A stretch of 64,000 bases of DNA from Antedon bifida (Eukaryota > Echinodermata > Crinoidea > Comatulida > Antedonidae): the NCBI GenBank assembly GCA_963402885.1, contig OY727093.1:27465409-27529408 (forward strand), read 5' to 3'. Numbering within the stretch: position 1 is the stretch's first letter; each line of letters starts with the position of its first letter. Of this stretch, positions 24,841 to 36,400 are shown one piece after another. Both the position numbers and the translations under genes were made by a program. The notes beneath the pieces were generated by a model that saw only the letters and a list, made by a program, of their open reading frames with translations, was not told where the DNA came from and made no database searches.

Positions 24841-27800
24841 CCTCGGGTCACATTCTATGGTCACCGTACAGGTAGGCTACTACATCAGTACTTCTATGAA
24901 TGGATGACTAGTCGGTGACAATAACGCTAGTTGGTCATACCCAGTACCGTTTTGATTTTACGATCATTCGGGAAACCACCTCACGACGATATACAGGCCT
25001 AGGAGCCGACATAGATCTCTAGTGGGATCTAACCGTCATAAAGTCATTCCTCACATTCAAAATCTATTCTTTTAATTAACAAACATTTCCTTTTTCTACA
25101 TTCTATACTACTTTTTCATATTCTACCATATTATATACCTATGTTATATTTTCGATCTTCTACTACTATGTACGATACACATAAACATACACTATTGTAC
25201 AACTCTGCATCACGCACATCGTACGCAAGCATTTCATTCTATTACGCACACGCACTAATATCGAACATAGAGTATTTTAAACTATAACCATACAACAACA
25301 AGACATCCACCTGTTCAGTTCAAAACCATTTTAAGGTAAATTTTTAATTAATTTTTTTCTATCCACTCTACCATTTTCATATAAAGATACCATGGAACCA
25401 CGTCAGGTCAAGTTCAATATTGAATATCGAAACGTGGCAGGCTATAGGCGCTTGACCTTTGACAAGATCGCCTAAAATTTATAATTTAAATCTACGATAC
25501 TTTGTATTGTATATTCAGGAATAGCCGCTCCATAGTCTCTTTGCTTTTCTTCCTTATATCTTATTATTAACTCAAAATTATTTTTACTAACAGTAACAAA
25601 CATTACTATTTATATGCCTAGGCTAGTGTGTAAACATTATTTACATATTTACATTAAACATTCACATACAGTACAACTCTTCTTAACAATTTTTTCAATC
25701 TTCTATCAACTAAAAGTCGTAGTTAGTCATGCCTCGGGTCACATTCTATGGTCACCGTACAGGTAGGCTACTACATCAGTACTTCTATGAATGGATGACT
25801 AGTCGGTGACAATAACGCTAGTTGGTCATACCCAGTACCGTTTTGATTTTACGATCATTCGGGAAACCACCTCACGACGATATACAGGCCTAGGAGCCGA
25901 CATAGATCTCTAGTGGGATCTAACCGTCATAAAGTCATTCCTCACATTCAAAATCTATTCTTTTAATTAACAAACATTTCCTTTTTCTACATTCTATACT
26001 ACTTTTTCATATTCTACCATATTATATACCTATGTTATATTTTCGATCTTCTACTACTATGTACGATACACATAAACATACACTATTGTACAACTCTGCA
26101 TCACGCACATCGTACGCAAGCATTTCATTCTATTACGCACACGCACTAATATCGAACATAGAGTATTTTAAACTATAACCATACAACAACAAGACATCCA
26201 CCTGTTCAGTTCAAAACCATTTTAAGGTAAATTTTTAATTAATTTTTTTCTATCCACTCTACCATTTTCATATAAAGATACCATGGAACCACGTCAGGTC
26301 AAGTTCAATATTGAATATCGAAACGTGGCAGGCTATAGGCGCTTGACCTTTGACAAGATCGCCTAAAATTTATAATTTAAATCTACGATACTTTGTATTG
26401 TATATTCAGGAATAGCCGCTCCATAGTCTCTTTGCTTTTCTTCCTTATATCTTATTATTAACTCAAAATTATTTTTACTAACAGTAACAAACATTACTAT
26501 TTATATGCCTAGGCTAGTGTGTAAACATTATTTACATATTTACATTAAACATTCACATACAGTACAACTCTTCTTAACAATTTTTTCAATCTTCTATCAA
26601 CTAAAAGTCGTAGTTAGTCATGCCTCGGGTCACATTCTATGGTCACCGTACAGGTAGGCTACTACATCAGTACTTCTATGAATGGATGACTAGTCGGTGA
26701 CAATAACGCTAGTTGGTCATACCCAGTACCGTTTTGATTTTACGATCATTCGGGAAACCACCTCACGACGATATACAGGCCTAGGAGCCGACATAGATCT
26801 CTAGTGGGATCTAACCGTCATAAAGTCATTCCTCACATTCAAAATCTATTCTTTTAATTAACAAACATTTCCTTTTTCTACATTCTATACTACTTTTTCA
26901 TATTCTACCATATTATATACCTATGTTATATTTTCGATCTTCTACTACTATGTACGATACACATAAACATACACTATTGTACAACTCTGCATCACGCACA
27001 TCGTACGCAAGCATTTCATTCTATTACGCACACGCACTAATATCGAACATAGAGTATTTTAAACTATAACCATACAACAACAAGACATCCACCTGTTCAG
27101 TTCAAAACCATTTTAAGGTAAATTTTTAATTAATTTTTTTCTATCCACTCTACCATTTTCATATAAAGATACCATGGAACCACGTCAGGTCAAGTTCAAT
27201 ATTGAATATCGAAACGTGGCAGGCTATAGGCGCTTGACCTTTGACAAGATCGCCTAAAATTTATAATTTAAATCTACGATACTTTGTATTGTATATTCAG
27301 GAATAGCCGCTCCATAGTCTCTTTGCTTTTCTTCCTTATATCTTATTATTAACTCAAAATTATTTTTACTAACAGTAACAAACATTACTATTTATATGCC
27401 TAGGCTAGTGTGTAAACATTATTTACATATTTACATTAAACATTCACATACAGTACAACTCTTCTTAACAATTTTTTCAATCTTCTATCAACTAAAAGTC
27501 GTAGTTAGTCATGCCTCGGGTCACATTCTATGGTCACCGTACAGGTAGGCTACTACATCAGTACTTCTATGAATGGATGACTAGTCGGTGACAATAACGC
27601 TAGTTGGTCATACCCAGTACCGTTTTGATTTTACGATCATTCGGGAAACCACCTCACGACGATATACAGGCCTAGGAGCCGACATAGATCTCTAGTGGGA
27701 TCTAACCGTCATAAAGTCATTCCTCACATTCAAAATCTATTCTTTTAATTAACAAACATTTCCTTTTTCTACATTCTATACTACTTTTTCATATTCTACC

Positions 27801-28552
27801 ATATTATATACCTATGTTATATTTTCGATCTTCTACTACTATGTACGATACACATAAACATACACTATTGTACAACTCTGCATCACGCACATCGTACGCA
27901 AGCATTTCATTCTATTACGCACACGCACTAATATCGAACATAGAGTATTTTAAACTATAACCATACAACAACAAGACATCCACCTGTTCAGTTCAAAACC
28001 ATTTTAAGGTAAATTTTTAATTAATTTTTTTCTATCCACTCTACCATTTTCATATAAAGATACCATGGAACCACGTCAGGTCAAGTTCAATATTGAATAT
28101 CGAAACGTGGCAGGCTATAGGCGCTTGACCTTTGACAAGATCGCCTAAAATTTATAATTTAAATCTACGATACTTTGTATTGTATATTCAGGAATAGCCG
28201 CTCCATAGTCTCTTTGCTTTTCTTCCTTATATCTTATTATTAACTCAAAATTATTTTTACTAACAGTAACAAACATTACTATTTATATGCCTAGGCTAGT
28301 GTGTAAACATTATTTACATATTTACATTAAACATTCACATACAGTACAACTCTTCTTAACAATTTTTTCAATCTTCTATCAACTAAAAGTCGTAGTTAGT
28401 CATGCCTCGGGTCACATTCTATGGTCACCGTACAGGTAGGCTACTACATCAGTACTTCTATGAATGGATGACTAGTCGGTGACAATAACGCTAGTTGGTC
28501 ATACCCAGTACCGTTTTGATTTTACGATCATTCGGGAAACCACCTCACGACC
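24841..28552. repeat. Inverted tandem array of 891-bp units (four full plus one partial)
   Basis: CCTCGGGTCACATTCTATGG starts units at 24841, 25732, 26623, 27514 and 28405. The spacing is exactly 891 bp each time and I see no differences in the segments compared by eye. Orientation is opposite to 23180-24839, so the junction at 24840 is head to head and can form a large hairpin. The last partial unit ends ACCTCACGAC directly against the transposon's right TIR. Such homogeneity implies recent amplification, gene conversion, or an assembly artefact. Confidence 0.93.
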
Positions 28553-28572
28553 TTTATTGCAATCCGCCCCAG

Positions 28573-29260
28573 GCTTAAAGAACATCAAGGCCATGCCAGA
28601 GAAGAGGAGAGACAAATCATCAATAGTTATGCATTCTCACAAACAACAACACCGAGTTAATTGGAAAGATGCTGAACTAATTGCTACCGTTCCTTCTTGG
28701 CATTCCAGACGAACCAGGGAAGCTATTGAAATCTACAAACACAACACTGTTCATCAAGATATTAGATTTGTTATTAGTGACATTTGGCTATCTTTATTCA
28801 ACAAGAATCTTCATCGACAGTAAACAATGCCATAGTTTCTGGCCAGTTTACATTTCACAACCCAGTCTGGACACATGGTCTTGTTTGGCCAGTCCACACC
28901 AAACTTTGAGACAATGCTATTGTTTTTAGCTTGTCTCACCCTGCTTTTCACACCTATCAGAAACAATGCTCTTCTATAGCAAGTTTCCATTCACTATTGT
29001 TCTTGAGAAACAATACTCTGCTATAGCTAGTTTCAATCCCTCCCACTGTGTGAACTTGCCATTGTTTCTGGCTTTCACACCAGTCCCACCCTTCCTACTT
29101 ATATATACCTTCCTGGACTTTCTGCATTCTCACTCCTGAGGACGATCAAAGTATATTGATCGAAACGTCGAGAAACTCAACAGTTCTTTTCAGAACTAAT
29201 ACACGTGGTGTACCGCAAACTTTACATCAATATTTTATCATTGTCGTTATATCTACCAGA
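28573..29260 (+). pseudogene. Penelope-like element, right fragment (GIY-YIG C-terminal part and 3' terminal region)
   Basis: After the insertion, the frame resumes as LKEHQGHAREEE and then shifts by one base to DKSSIVMHSHKQQHRVNWKDA, TVPSWHSRRTREAIEIYKH and RFVISDIWLSLF, typical Penelope C-terminal blocks (H..W.dA..l, R..EaIEI.k). The 3' region carries CTGAGGACGATCAAAG...GATCGAAACGTC at 29136-29169, resembling the hammerhead-type core described in Penelope-like elements. Confidence 0.82.
29136..29169 (+). ncRNA. Hammerhead-ribozyme-like core in the Penelope 3' region
   Basis: CTGAGGA (29136-29142) is followed by a GATCAA/TTGATC stem and GAAACGTC (29162-29169). CUGANGA - stem II - GAAA is the hammerhead core, and such motifs are known from Penelope-like terminal repeats. 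An extra C lies between CTGAGGA and the stem, and stem I was not verified, so activity is uncertain. Confidence 0.4.
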
Positions 29261-29561
29261 AGTCATTTTACAAAATAAATGTTTACAATGGTTGTGGTGG
29301 CACTGATTAAACATCTCTATGCCTATAAGCAATATTAGGAAATAAATGTATTTTAATCACATTTTGTGTAAAAATAAGAAAAGATTATCTTAATAATGCA
29401 AATAGATAAAGGTATACTTGACGTGTTTACAACAAGTTGGGATAGGTGCTCGTGATCATTCACAAAAAGGCACCCCGATTATATTATGTTGGTACGACCA
29501 TATCATAGAACGACAAGCCATACATACCGCGTTGGTCTCCCATATGGTTAAAACCCCCTTA

Positions 29562-29759
29562 AGCCTGTTTTCCTGTCGACGTTATTCGACGCTATCGTCG
29601 TTGATCGTTAACAGTTCAACGACGATCGTTTGAAAACGATCAAGTTGAAATGATAACGATAGCGAGTACCTTTTCCTGTAAATCATTTCAATGTTTACGT
29701 AGAAGATCGCCGATTATTGTTAACGATAGCGTCGACTGACGTCGACAGGAAAACAGGCT
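29562..29759. mobile_element. 198-bp MITE with TTA target duplication (PIF/Harbinger type)
   Basis: The ends are AGCCTGTTTTCCTGTCGACG and the inverted CGTCGACAGGAAAACAGGCT, a perfect 20-bp TIR. TTA lies on both sides (29559-29561 and 29760-29762). TTA/TWA duplications are characteristic of PIF/Harbinger elements. The interior is CpG-rich compared with its surroundings (CGATAGCG, GATCGTTAACAG) and has no frame. Confidence 0.8.
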
Positions 29760-29762
29760 TTA

Positions 29763-30315
29763 GAACGCAATCGTAGTTTTATTTTTGAGATATTTAGATG
29801 GTACATAACATGTAGCCTAATATTCTATCTCTAGTACAAAACACAAGTTTACTATGAATAGTACCTGTTCATTATATAATAAGCTTAAATCTATTTACCT
29901 TTGACAGCATAATTTCTGCAATGATGCCGCACTTTTAATACATTTTGTTATCGGTTGTTATTGTGTGCAATAGTTTTTTTTTATTTTACAGTTGCACAAT
30001 GTTTTAAACATACTTTGTCGTATAAATAACACATGCTATCAACTTTAAACACGAAAAAGCAGGTTTGTCTTTAAATGTCTAAAAATGTTTTAAAAGTCTA
30101 AATTAAATATTTGCCGTTTAGTAGCATTGTGTAAAATAGTAATACCAGATATTGATTGGTTGTGCAATAATTATTATAAAATACTTATATGTTAAGTCAT
30201 TATATTATATACACATGGTTTCTAATAAACATTTTGCTAGTGTGTCTGCTTGTAATTTATAAATAAATGCGGCCCAGATAAAAAGCATGTAGCGTCAGAA
30301 ACTCATGGCTTTTAA
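29763..30315. other. AT-rich upstream flank of the tandem-DED gene
   Basis: I see no reading frame, TIR or tandem repeat in this stretch. It directly precedes the TATA-like box at 30319 and so may include upstream promoter sequence, but no specific site can be supported. Confidence 0.4.
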
Positions 30316-30318
30316 GGA

Positions 30319-30326
30319 TATATAAA
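30319..30326 (+). promoter_or_regulatory. TATA-like box upstream of the tandem-DED gene
   Basis: TATATAAA lies about 60 bp before the ATG at 30380. Initiation 25-30 bp downstream would give a roughly 30-nt leader. Alternatively TTTTTTCTGTAG at 30350 is an acceptor and the true start is further upstream. Confidence 0.4.
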
Positions 30327-30379
30327 CAGTGTTTTCAATTTTTTCTGTAGCTCTTTCGCGAGCCGTATGAAGTGCAACC

Positions 30380-30411
30380 ATGGCATCTAATTTTGAAAAC
30401 CCGGAAGAAAG
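30380..30411 (+). CDS. Candidate first coding exon of the tandem-DED gene
   Basis: The ATG sits in a good start context (CAACCATGG). It encodes MASNFENPEE and two bases (AG) before the donor GTAATAC, so it leaves in phase 2. A decayed copy lies at 34322-34352 with an early in-frame TAA, as part of the duplication of 30390-30790 into 34320-34900. Confidence 0.5.
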
Positions 30412-33400
30412 GTAATACTATTTGTATCTTAGTAATAATAATAGAAATAAATAATAAGTATGCACAAGCTGTATCTCAATTATTGCTTAAAATTTCAATT
30501 TTTACACTATTAATCAAAAGTAAAATGGCAATACATGTCATACAATTAAACAAATTTAACAGTAGCCCTTCTATTCAATAAAGGTACGGCTTACTACTGA
30601 ATACCAATTTCACAAACAGTAGCCCTTCTATTCAATAAGATGATCCGGTCCATCCAGCCGAAACATTTTAAGCATATTGCTACACTATTGTACATTTTCA
30701 AACGTTCATTATAATAGTAAATTACTAGATTTATCTTTATGACATGACTAGTGTCATTATTTATTGCAAGGTCTGATATTTTGTTAACTAACAGAAAACA
30801 ATTTATATAAAAATAAATAGCATCAAACATATGATGAATTCTGCCGACATTTAGAGACAATGAACTGATTTTCAATAAATAATAGAGCAAGAAAATGTAA
30901 TTAATCAATACAGCACTATTCATAACATTTATGTAAACATAATGAAACTTATATATTCTTTTTTACAGCGACTCAGACAATCCTTTGCTGTAAGTATAGA
31001 CTTAAATCAGTAAAATTATTAATATAATCATAATTTGTATTATAAAATGGTTTACAATTGCAAAATATATTATCATACTACACTATCTTTGATTCGACCA
31101 CAGAACTTATAACAACTGTTATAAGTTCTTTGATTTGATCATTCGACACATACCCCCTATACTATACTCTCCGTAGGAACCAAATATACTATAGCGCCAC
31201 GTGGGGCTATACCCAAAGAGTGATATATATTCTTTGCTATACCGTACGATCGATCTTTGGTAGGAACGTCTCCCTGCTGGAGGTAGGAGGAGGACCTAGC
31301 ATTTTTGGCCGGTTGGAATTTGATGTTTATTTTAATGTTTTAATTACATCTGAACAATATAAATAATCGCGAATTGTAAATGTTTCAAAGAATACACAAT
31401 TAAAAGTTTATCGAAACTATTTTATATTCATTTTGTCTATCTATAGGCTAGCTTACAGTAGGCCTAATTAATTAGCCTACTATAACTAAAGGGCCTCCTA
31501 GCCTAGCCTACCCTGGGCCTAGAGGCTAGGTAGGCCTTCCTTAGGCCCTAGAACTAGCCTAGTCAGTAATAATAGGCCTATAAGCCCTAGTACCTTTATA
31601 TCTAAAAACTAAGCCTAGACTAGGCATCATTCCAATTGTAAAATAAATTCATAGATTATTTAATTAATAATAATATTATCTTTATAAATCATAAAAATCA
31701 AGGGTACAACAAGTAGTATTATATTTATAATGAAATATAATAATTACAGTATGTAAAACATACTAAGAGTCTTATAAGAGTGAGTATAAACTTTGTTGCC
31801 TACTAAAAATATAATATTTATTTGAAAGAAATTAAAAGTACAAGTAGTATTATAATAAAATATAAATTCATGAATGGACTTAATGTTATTATTGTCAAAG
31901 CATAACCAAATACAAATTTAGACTTCCTACACTTCAAGAATTGTGTATTGAATTTCATGTACGTTATTAATAATTGAAATCTCTGAAATAATTATGATAA
32001 TTTTAAAATACATTCACATAGATTGTTATTAATATTATGTAAACAAAAAATATTTTTCAAAAGAAATGATTGTAGGCCTACAGCATTTAGTGTGAATAAA
32101 GAATGGTTACCACAAAGCAAAACAAACATCAACATTGCATTTACACATACTTCCTACACATTATTTAAATCAATCTTACAACTTTTGAATGTCTTTTTGA
32201 ATATTTTAGATAATTGTCCAATTTGTAAAATACGAAGAATATAGTACTATAGTAGCATGTACCTACTGTATAACATGTATAGGTCCATGATAGTAATACA
32301 AAACAGGTACAGGTACTGTAACTTGTTAAAACATAAGATAATCAAAATGCTTTTGACCTTTAACTTGCTATTGCAAATGTAATAACAGAATCAAGTTTAA
32401 ACTAACTATAATATAATATGTTAAAACAATGACAGTAAATAGCCATCTGGTTGTCAATAAATAACAGAGCTGGTAATTTAAACAATGCATTAATATTCAG
32501 ACATTATTTATGTAAACTTACTAATGAATCGTAATACTTTTTTTTTTTACAGAAAAAGGCTAAGGTAAGTATAAACTTGAATTGTCTAATTGTTTACTAA
32601 ATTAAAAATGCAAAATGTATTACAAAGTATTATAGTTAAAACAATGCATAACAAAATCAAAATTTCATTTAGACACTTCCTATTGAATTGCATATACTGT
32701 ATTAATCTTTCAAATAATTATAATTATAAAAATAAATTCATAATTATTATTTTTAAAAAAAATATACAAACAAATTATACTACAACTTTTTACTGTTTTA
32801 TTTTGGGTATTTGAAATAATAGTATACATTACAAAGTGAATTAATATATAGATTTTTTTCCAAATAAAAACATTTTTTTTTTAAATTGCTACTTTCAAAG
32901 AGAATCAAACGATTTTAGCATAGTGAATGAAAAAAAGACAATAAATAGCAGTCTAGTTGTCAATAAATAATAGAGCAGGTAATTAAACAATGCAGAACTA
33001 TTCAGACATTATTTATGTAAACATACTAATGAATCTAAGGAGAAAGAGAGTAAGTATAAACTTGAACTATCTATTGTTAACTAAAGTGTGAAATTTATTA
33101 CAAAAAAATTGAAAATACAAGTAGTATAATGAAATAGAAGTTTAATCAAAATTTCAGCCTATATGACTCACTATTGCAAAAACAAGAAAAAAATAAAGAT
33201 TAAACTTACTAAAATATAATAAATGAAACAAAAAAATGTACAATACATAAGCAGTCTGGTTGTCAATAAAAAATCTAGAAAATACAGTGCAGAGCTATTC
33301 ACAGACATTATTTATGTAAATTTACTAATGAATCTTAAAATACTTTACAGTGAACTGTTAGATAAAGTATAAATTGTCTAATTGTTTAATAAAATGTGAA

Positions 33401-36400
33401 ACAAAATATAAAATACAACTATTATAATGAATTGTAAATTTAAAAAATATTATTATGGTCAGGACAAACAAAATCAGGATTGCATTTAGACACTACTTTA
33501 CACTACACTAAGGAAATGTGTATTGAATTATTCTACTGTATCAGTTTGAATATTTTTTTAAATTAAAAAATAAGTTATTTTAATAGATTTATGCTTTGAA
33601 AATTATTGTTTGAATGGTACTGAAACTTATTAAATCAAAGGAAAATCAAATGGTTTTCAGTCTATCTGACTCACTATTGTCAAAATAAATTGTGTATTTA
33701 AGTTTATTTGAACTGTATTAATTTGAGTCTTTCAAATGTAATAATTGAAAAAATGAATGAATCATTATTTTAACAAAAAATATTTTAAAAAATGATACTA
33801 CAACTTTTTTCTCTGTTAATTTATGTATTTGAAATAATTGTATAAATTACAAATTGAGTTAATGAATAGATTTTGTCCAAACAAACAGAATATTTTGTTT
33901 AATATTGTTACTATAAAACTTGTTAAATACCCCTTTTTCAGCCTATGACACACTATTGCCAAAATAATAAAAAGATTGAACTTATTATGATACGTTGTGG
34001 TTAAAGATATGGTATCTGTAGAGTTCGTAATTTCTAAAAACTATAGAGCGCCACCATCAAACAAGAAAACTATTTAGAGAATAATTGAGACTCATTTTGT
34101 GACAAGTTTCTCTTTCGGATTTATTTTCCAGGGTGTTAATCCCGTATATATAATATTTCTTTTAAACAATTTAAATTTTGTTTAAATTAAAATGACTTGA
34201 CACACACATTTTGTAGACACATTGCTTATATGTCATGACTTGTCTATTACATTATATCTGCGTTAATTTAGATTTTGCTATTTAGCCTAGGCCTATATAC
34301 CATAATACCATAACATAATGATGAAACTTTAAATACGAAAACCCGGAAAAATGTAATTATATCTGTATCTTATAATAATAGAAATAAACAATAAGTTGGC
34401 ACAAATTGTATCTCAATATTGCTTACAAACGTTATTTGTTTTAATTCATTTTTCTACTAATGAATCAAAAATAAAATGGCAATACATGTAGTAGCCTAGG
34501 TGACAACAAAATAATTAAAATTTAATTTAAATAAACAAATTTAACAAACAGTAGCCCTTCTATTCAATAAAGATATGGCTTACTACTGAATACCAATTTC
34601 ACAAACAGTAGCCCTTCTATTCAATAAAGGTACGGCTTACTTCTGAATACCTATTTCACAAACAGTAGCTTTTCTGAACATTGTATTAATTCACTTCATT
34701 AATGACGTACGTACGGTACGCTACTGTAATACATTTATTTATTTCAATACTATTTATTAGGATGGTCCATCAAGCCGAAACATTTTAAGCATATTGCTAC
34801 ACTATTGCACATTTTCAAACGTTCATTTTAATAGTAAATGACTAGATTTATCTTGATGACATGACTAGTGTTATTATTTATTGCAAGGTCTGATATAGTA
34901 TATTAAATGAACAATCTTTCGTTTTAAAATCGTTTAAATGAAATATTACGCTTATTTAGTACTATGGATAATATGGACTGTTTAAATACTGTGTAAATGT
35001 CAAAATAATAGAATACAAGTACGATATTATTTTTGTTCCAACGGAAATCGAGACGGATCACTCCATTCGTAATTCATTCGCCCAGTGTGTTTATCCACAT
35101 GTTTATGATCCACGGATGGATACTCTCTCTCTAAACTGTACTTGTTATGTTTTGTTTAACCTTCAATTTATAGTAGCATTATGAAATATAAATTCATGAA
35201 TGTACTAGCTAGCTGTACTGTATGGTCAACACCAAGCATAACAGAATCAAAATTGCAAATACTTCCTACACTTCAGTGTAAGCCTATTTAATTTCATAAG
35301 CAATTCTTTATATTACACATCCCTTTTTTACTGTATTAATTTGGATATTTTATTTAAATATTTCTTCAAAATATAAAATAATAATTGTGTAGTATATTTT
35401 AAATTTAAAAAAATTAAAATAAGTTTATACATTATCCTTTAAGCCACAAATAATATGTATACTACAAAAATGGAAGTCCTAGTCTACTACAAGTTAAATA
35501 AGTTTATACATTATCATTTAAGTCACAAATAATATGTATACTTCAAAAATAGTAGTCCTAGTATACTACAACTTTTCTAATATTTCAAATACAGTAATTG
35601 TCCAAATTGTAACTTCTTTCGGATGTATTTTCCATGTGCTATTCTATTTGACTACATCAATCACCGTGTTTGTATTTACTCGTTTCGTGTGAATGACAGG
35701 TATTAGTCCTACATTGTCCTGTGGTTCATATATCCTTTAAAAATTGTGAAATTTATCATTTAACAATTAAAAGTAAATACAAGTAGTAAACCTGTAATGA
35801 AATATAAATTGATGAATGGATTTGTATTATTATTATAGTCAGCACGAAGAAAAACAAAATTCCATGTACTTTCAAATAATTGTAATTGTAAAATAAGTTC
35901 ATGGATTATTATTTTAACAAACAAAACATACTATTAAATGTTACTGTCTGTACTATTTTAGAAAATTCTCCAAATTGTGAATTAATTTAATATAAAAAGG
36001 CTAAATATCGAACGAACGATGGGCATCAGCCATATTCTGCAAATTTTGCTTATAAATCGATCGTTAACCCGTTTCTTGGAATATAGCATCCCCTTCATTT
36101 AATGATAACTGTGTGCATAGCATTATTGTTAAACATTCGTAACGGCTTCCATAATTCCGAATCGAGTTGAATTATTTTGTTCATGCCATTATTCAACACT
36201 CACAAGACAAAAGCCGTTCAAAACAATGTGATTATTGACAATATAGTGTTTCACGTTTTCAAAATTAAAAAGGTGTTTAATGAAATCGGTATTCCGACAC
36301 TGTCAAAAGACACGTTTAGTGAAGCTCCAGTTAACCCCACCACCTAAATAAAAAAAAGAAACAGACTTTTGTTTTCAAGCATTGCCCGTGATGGTGATTG

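Larger units (their letters stand above)
20745..28569. mobile_element. 7.8-kb non-autonomous DNA transposon (PIF/Harbinger-like ends) inserted in a Penelope element
   Basis: The ends are GGGCGGATTGCAATATAAAG at 20745 and the inverted match CTTTATTGCAATCCGCCC ending at 28569. CAG repeats at 20742-20744 and 28570-28572 give a 3-bp duplication; a 5-bp reading (CCAGG) is also possible. Removing the insert and one CAG restores ACCAGGCTTAAAG and the Penelope frame (LQTR-LKEH). CAG/CTG (CWG) duplications are known for some animal Harbinger elements; I infer that superfamily from ends alone. No transposase frame is present. The interior is AT-rich, with arrays at 22915-23178 and 23180-28552. Confidence 0.75.

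Noticed and set aside
24841..28552. Regular repeats considered as a CRISPR-like array
   Set aside because: Units are 891 bp and repeat throughout, without short repeats and unique spacers, in eukaryotic DNA.
28479..28929. Open frame crossing the right end of the 7.8-kb transposon
   Set aside because: The first part is transposon sequence read by chance. Only the part after 28573 has Penelope similarity, with a shift.
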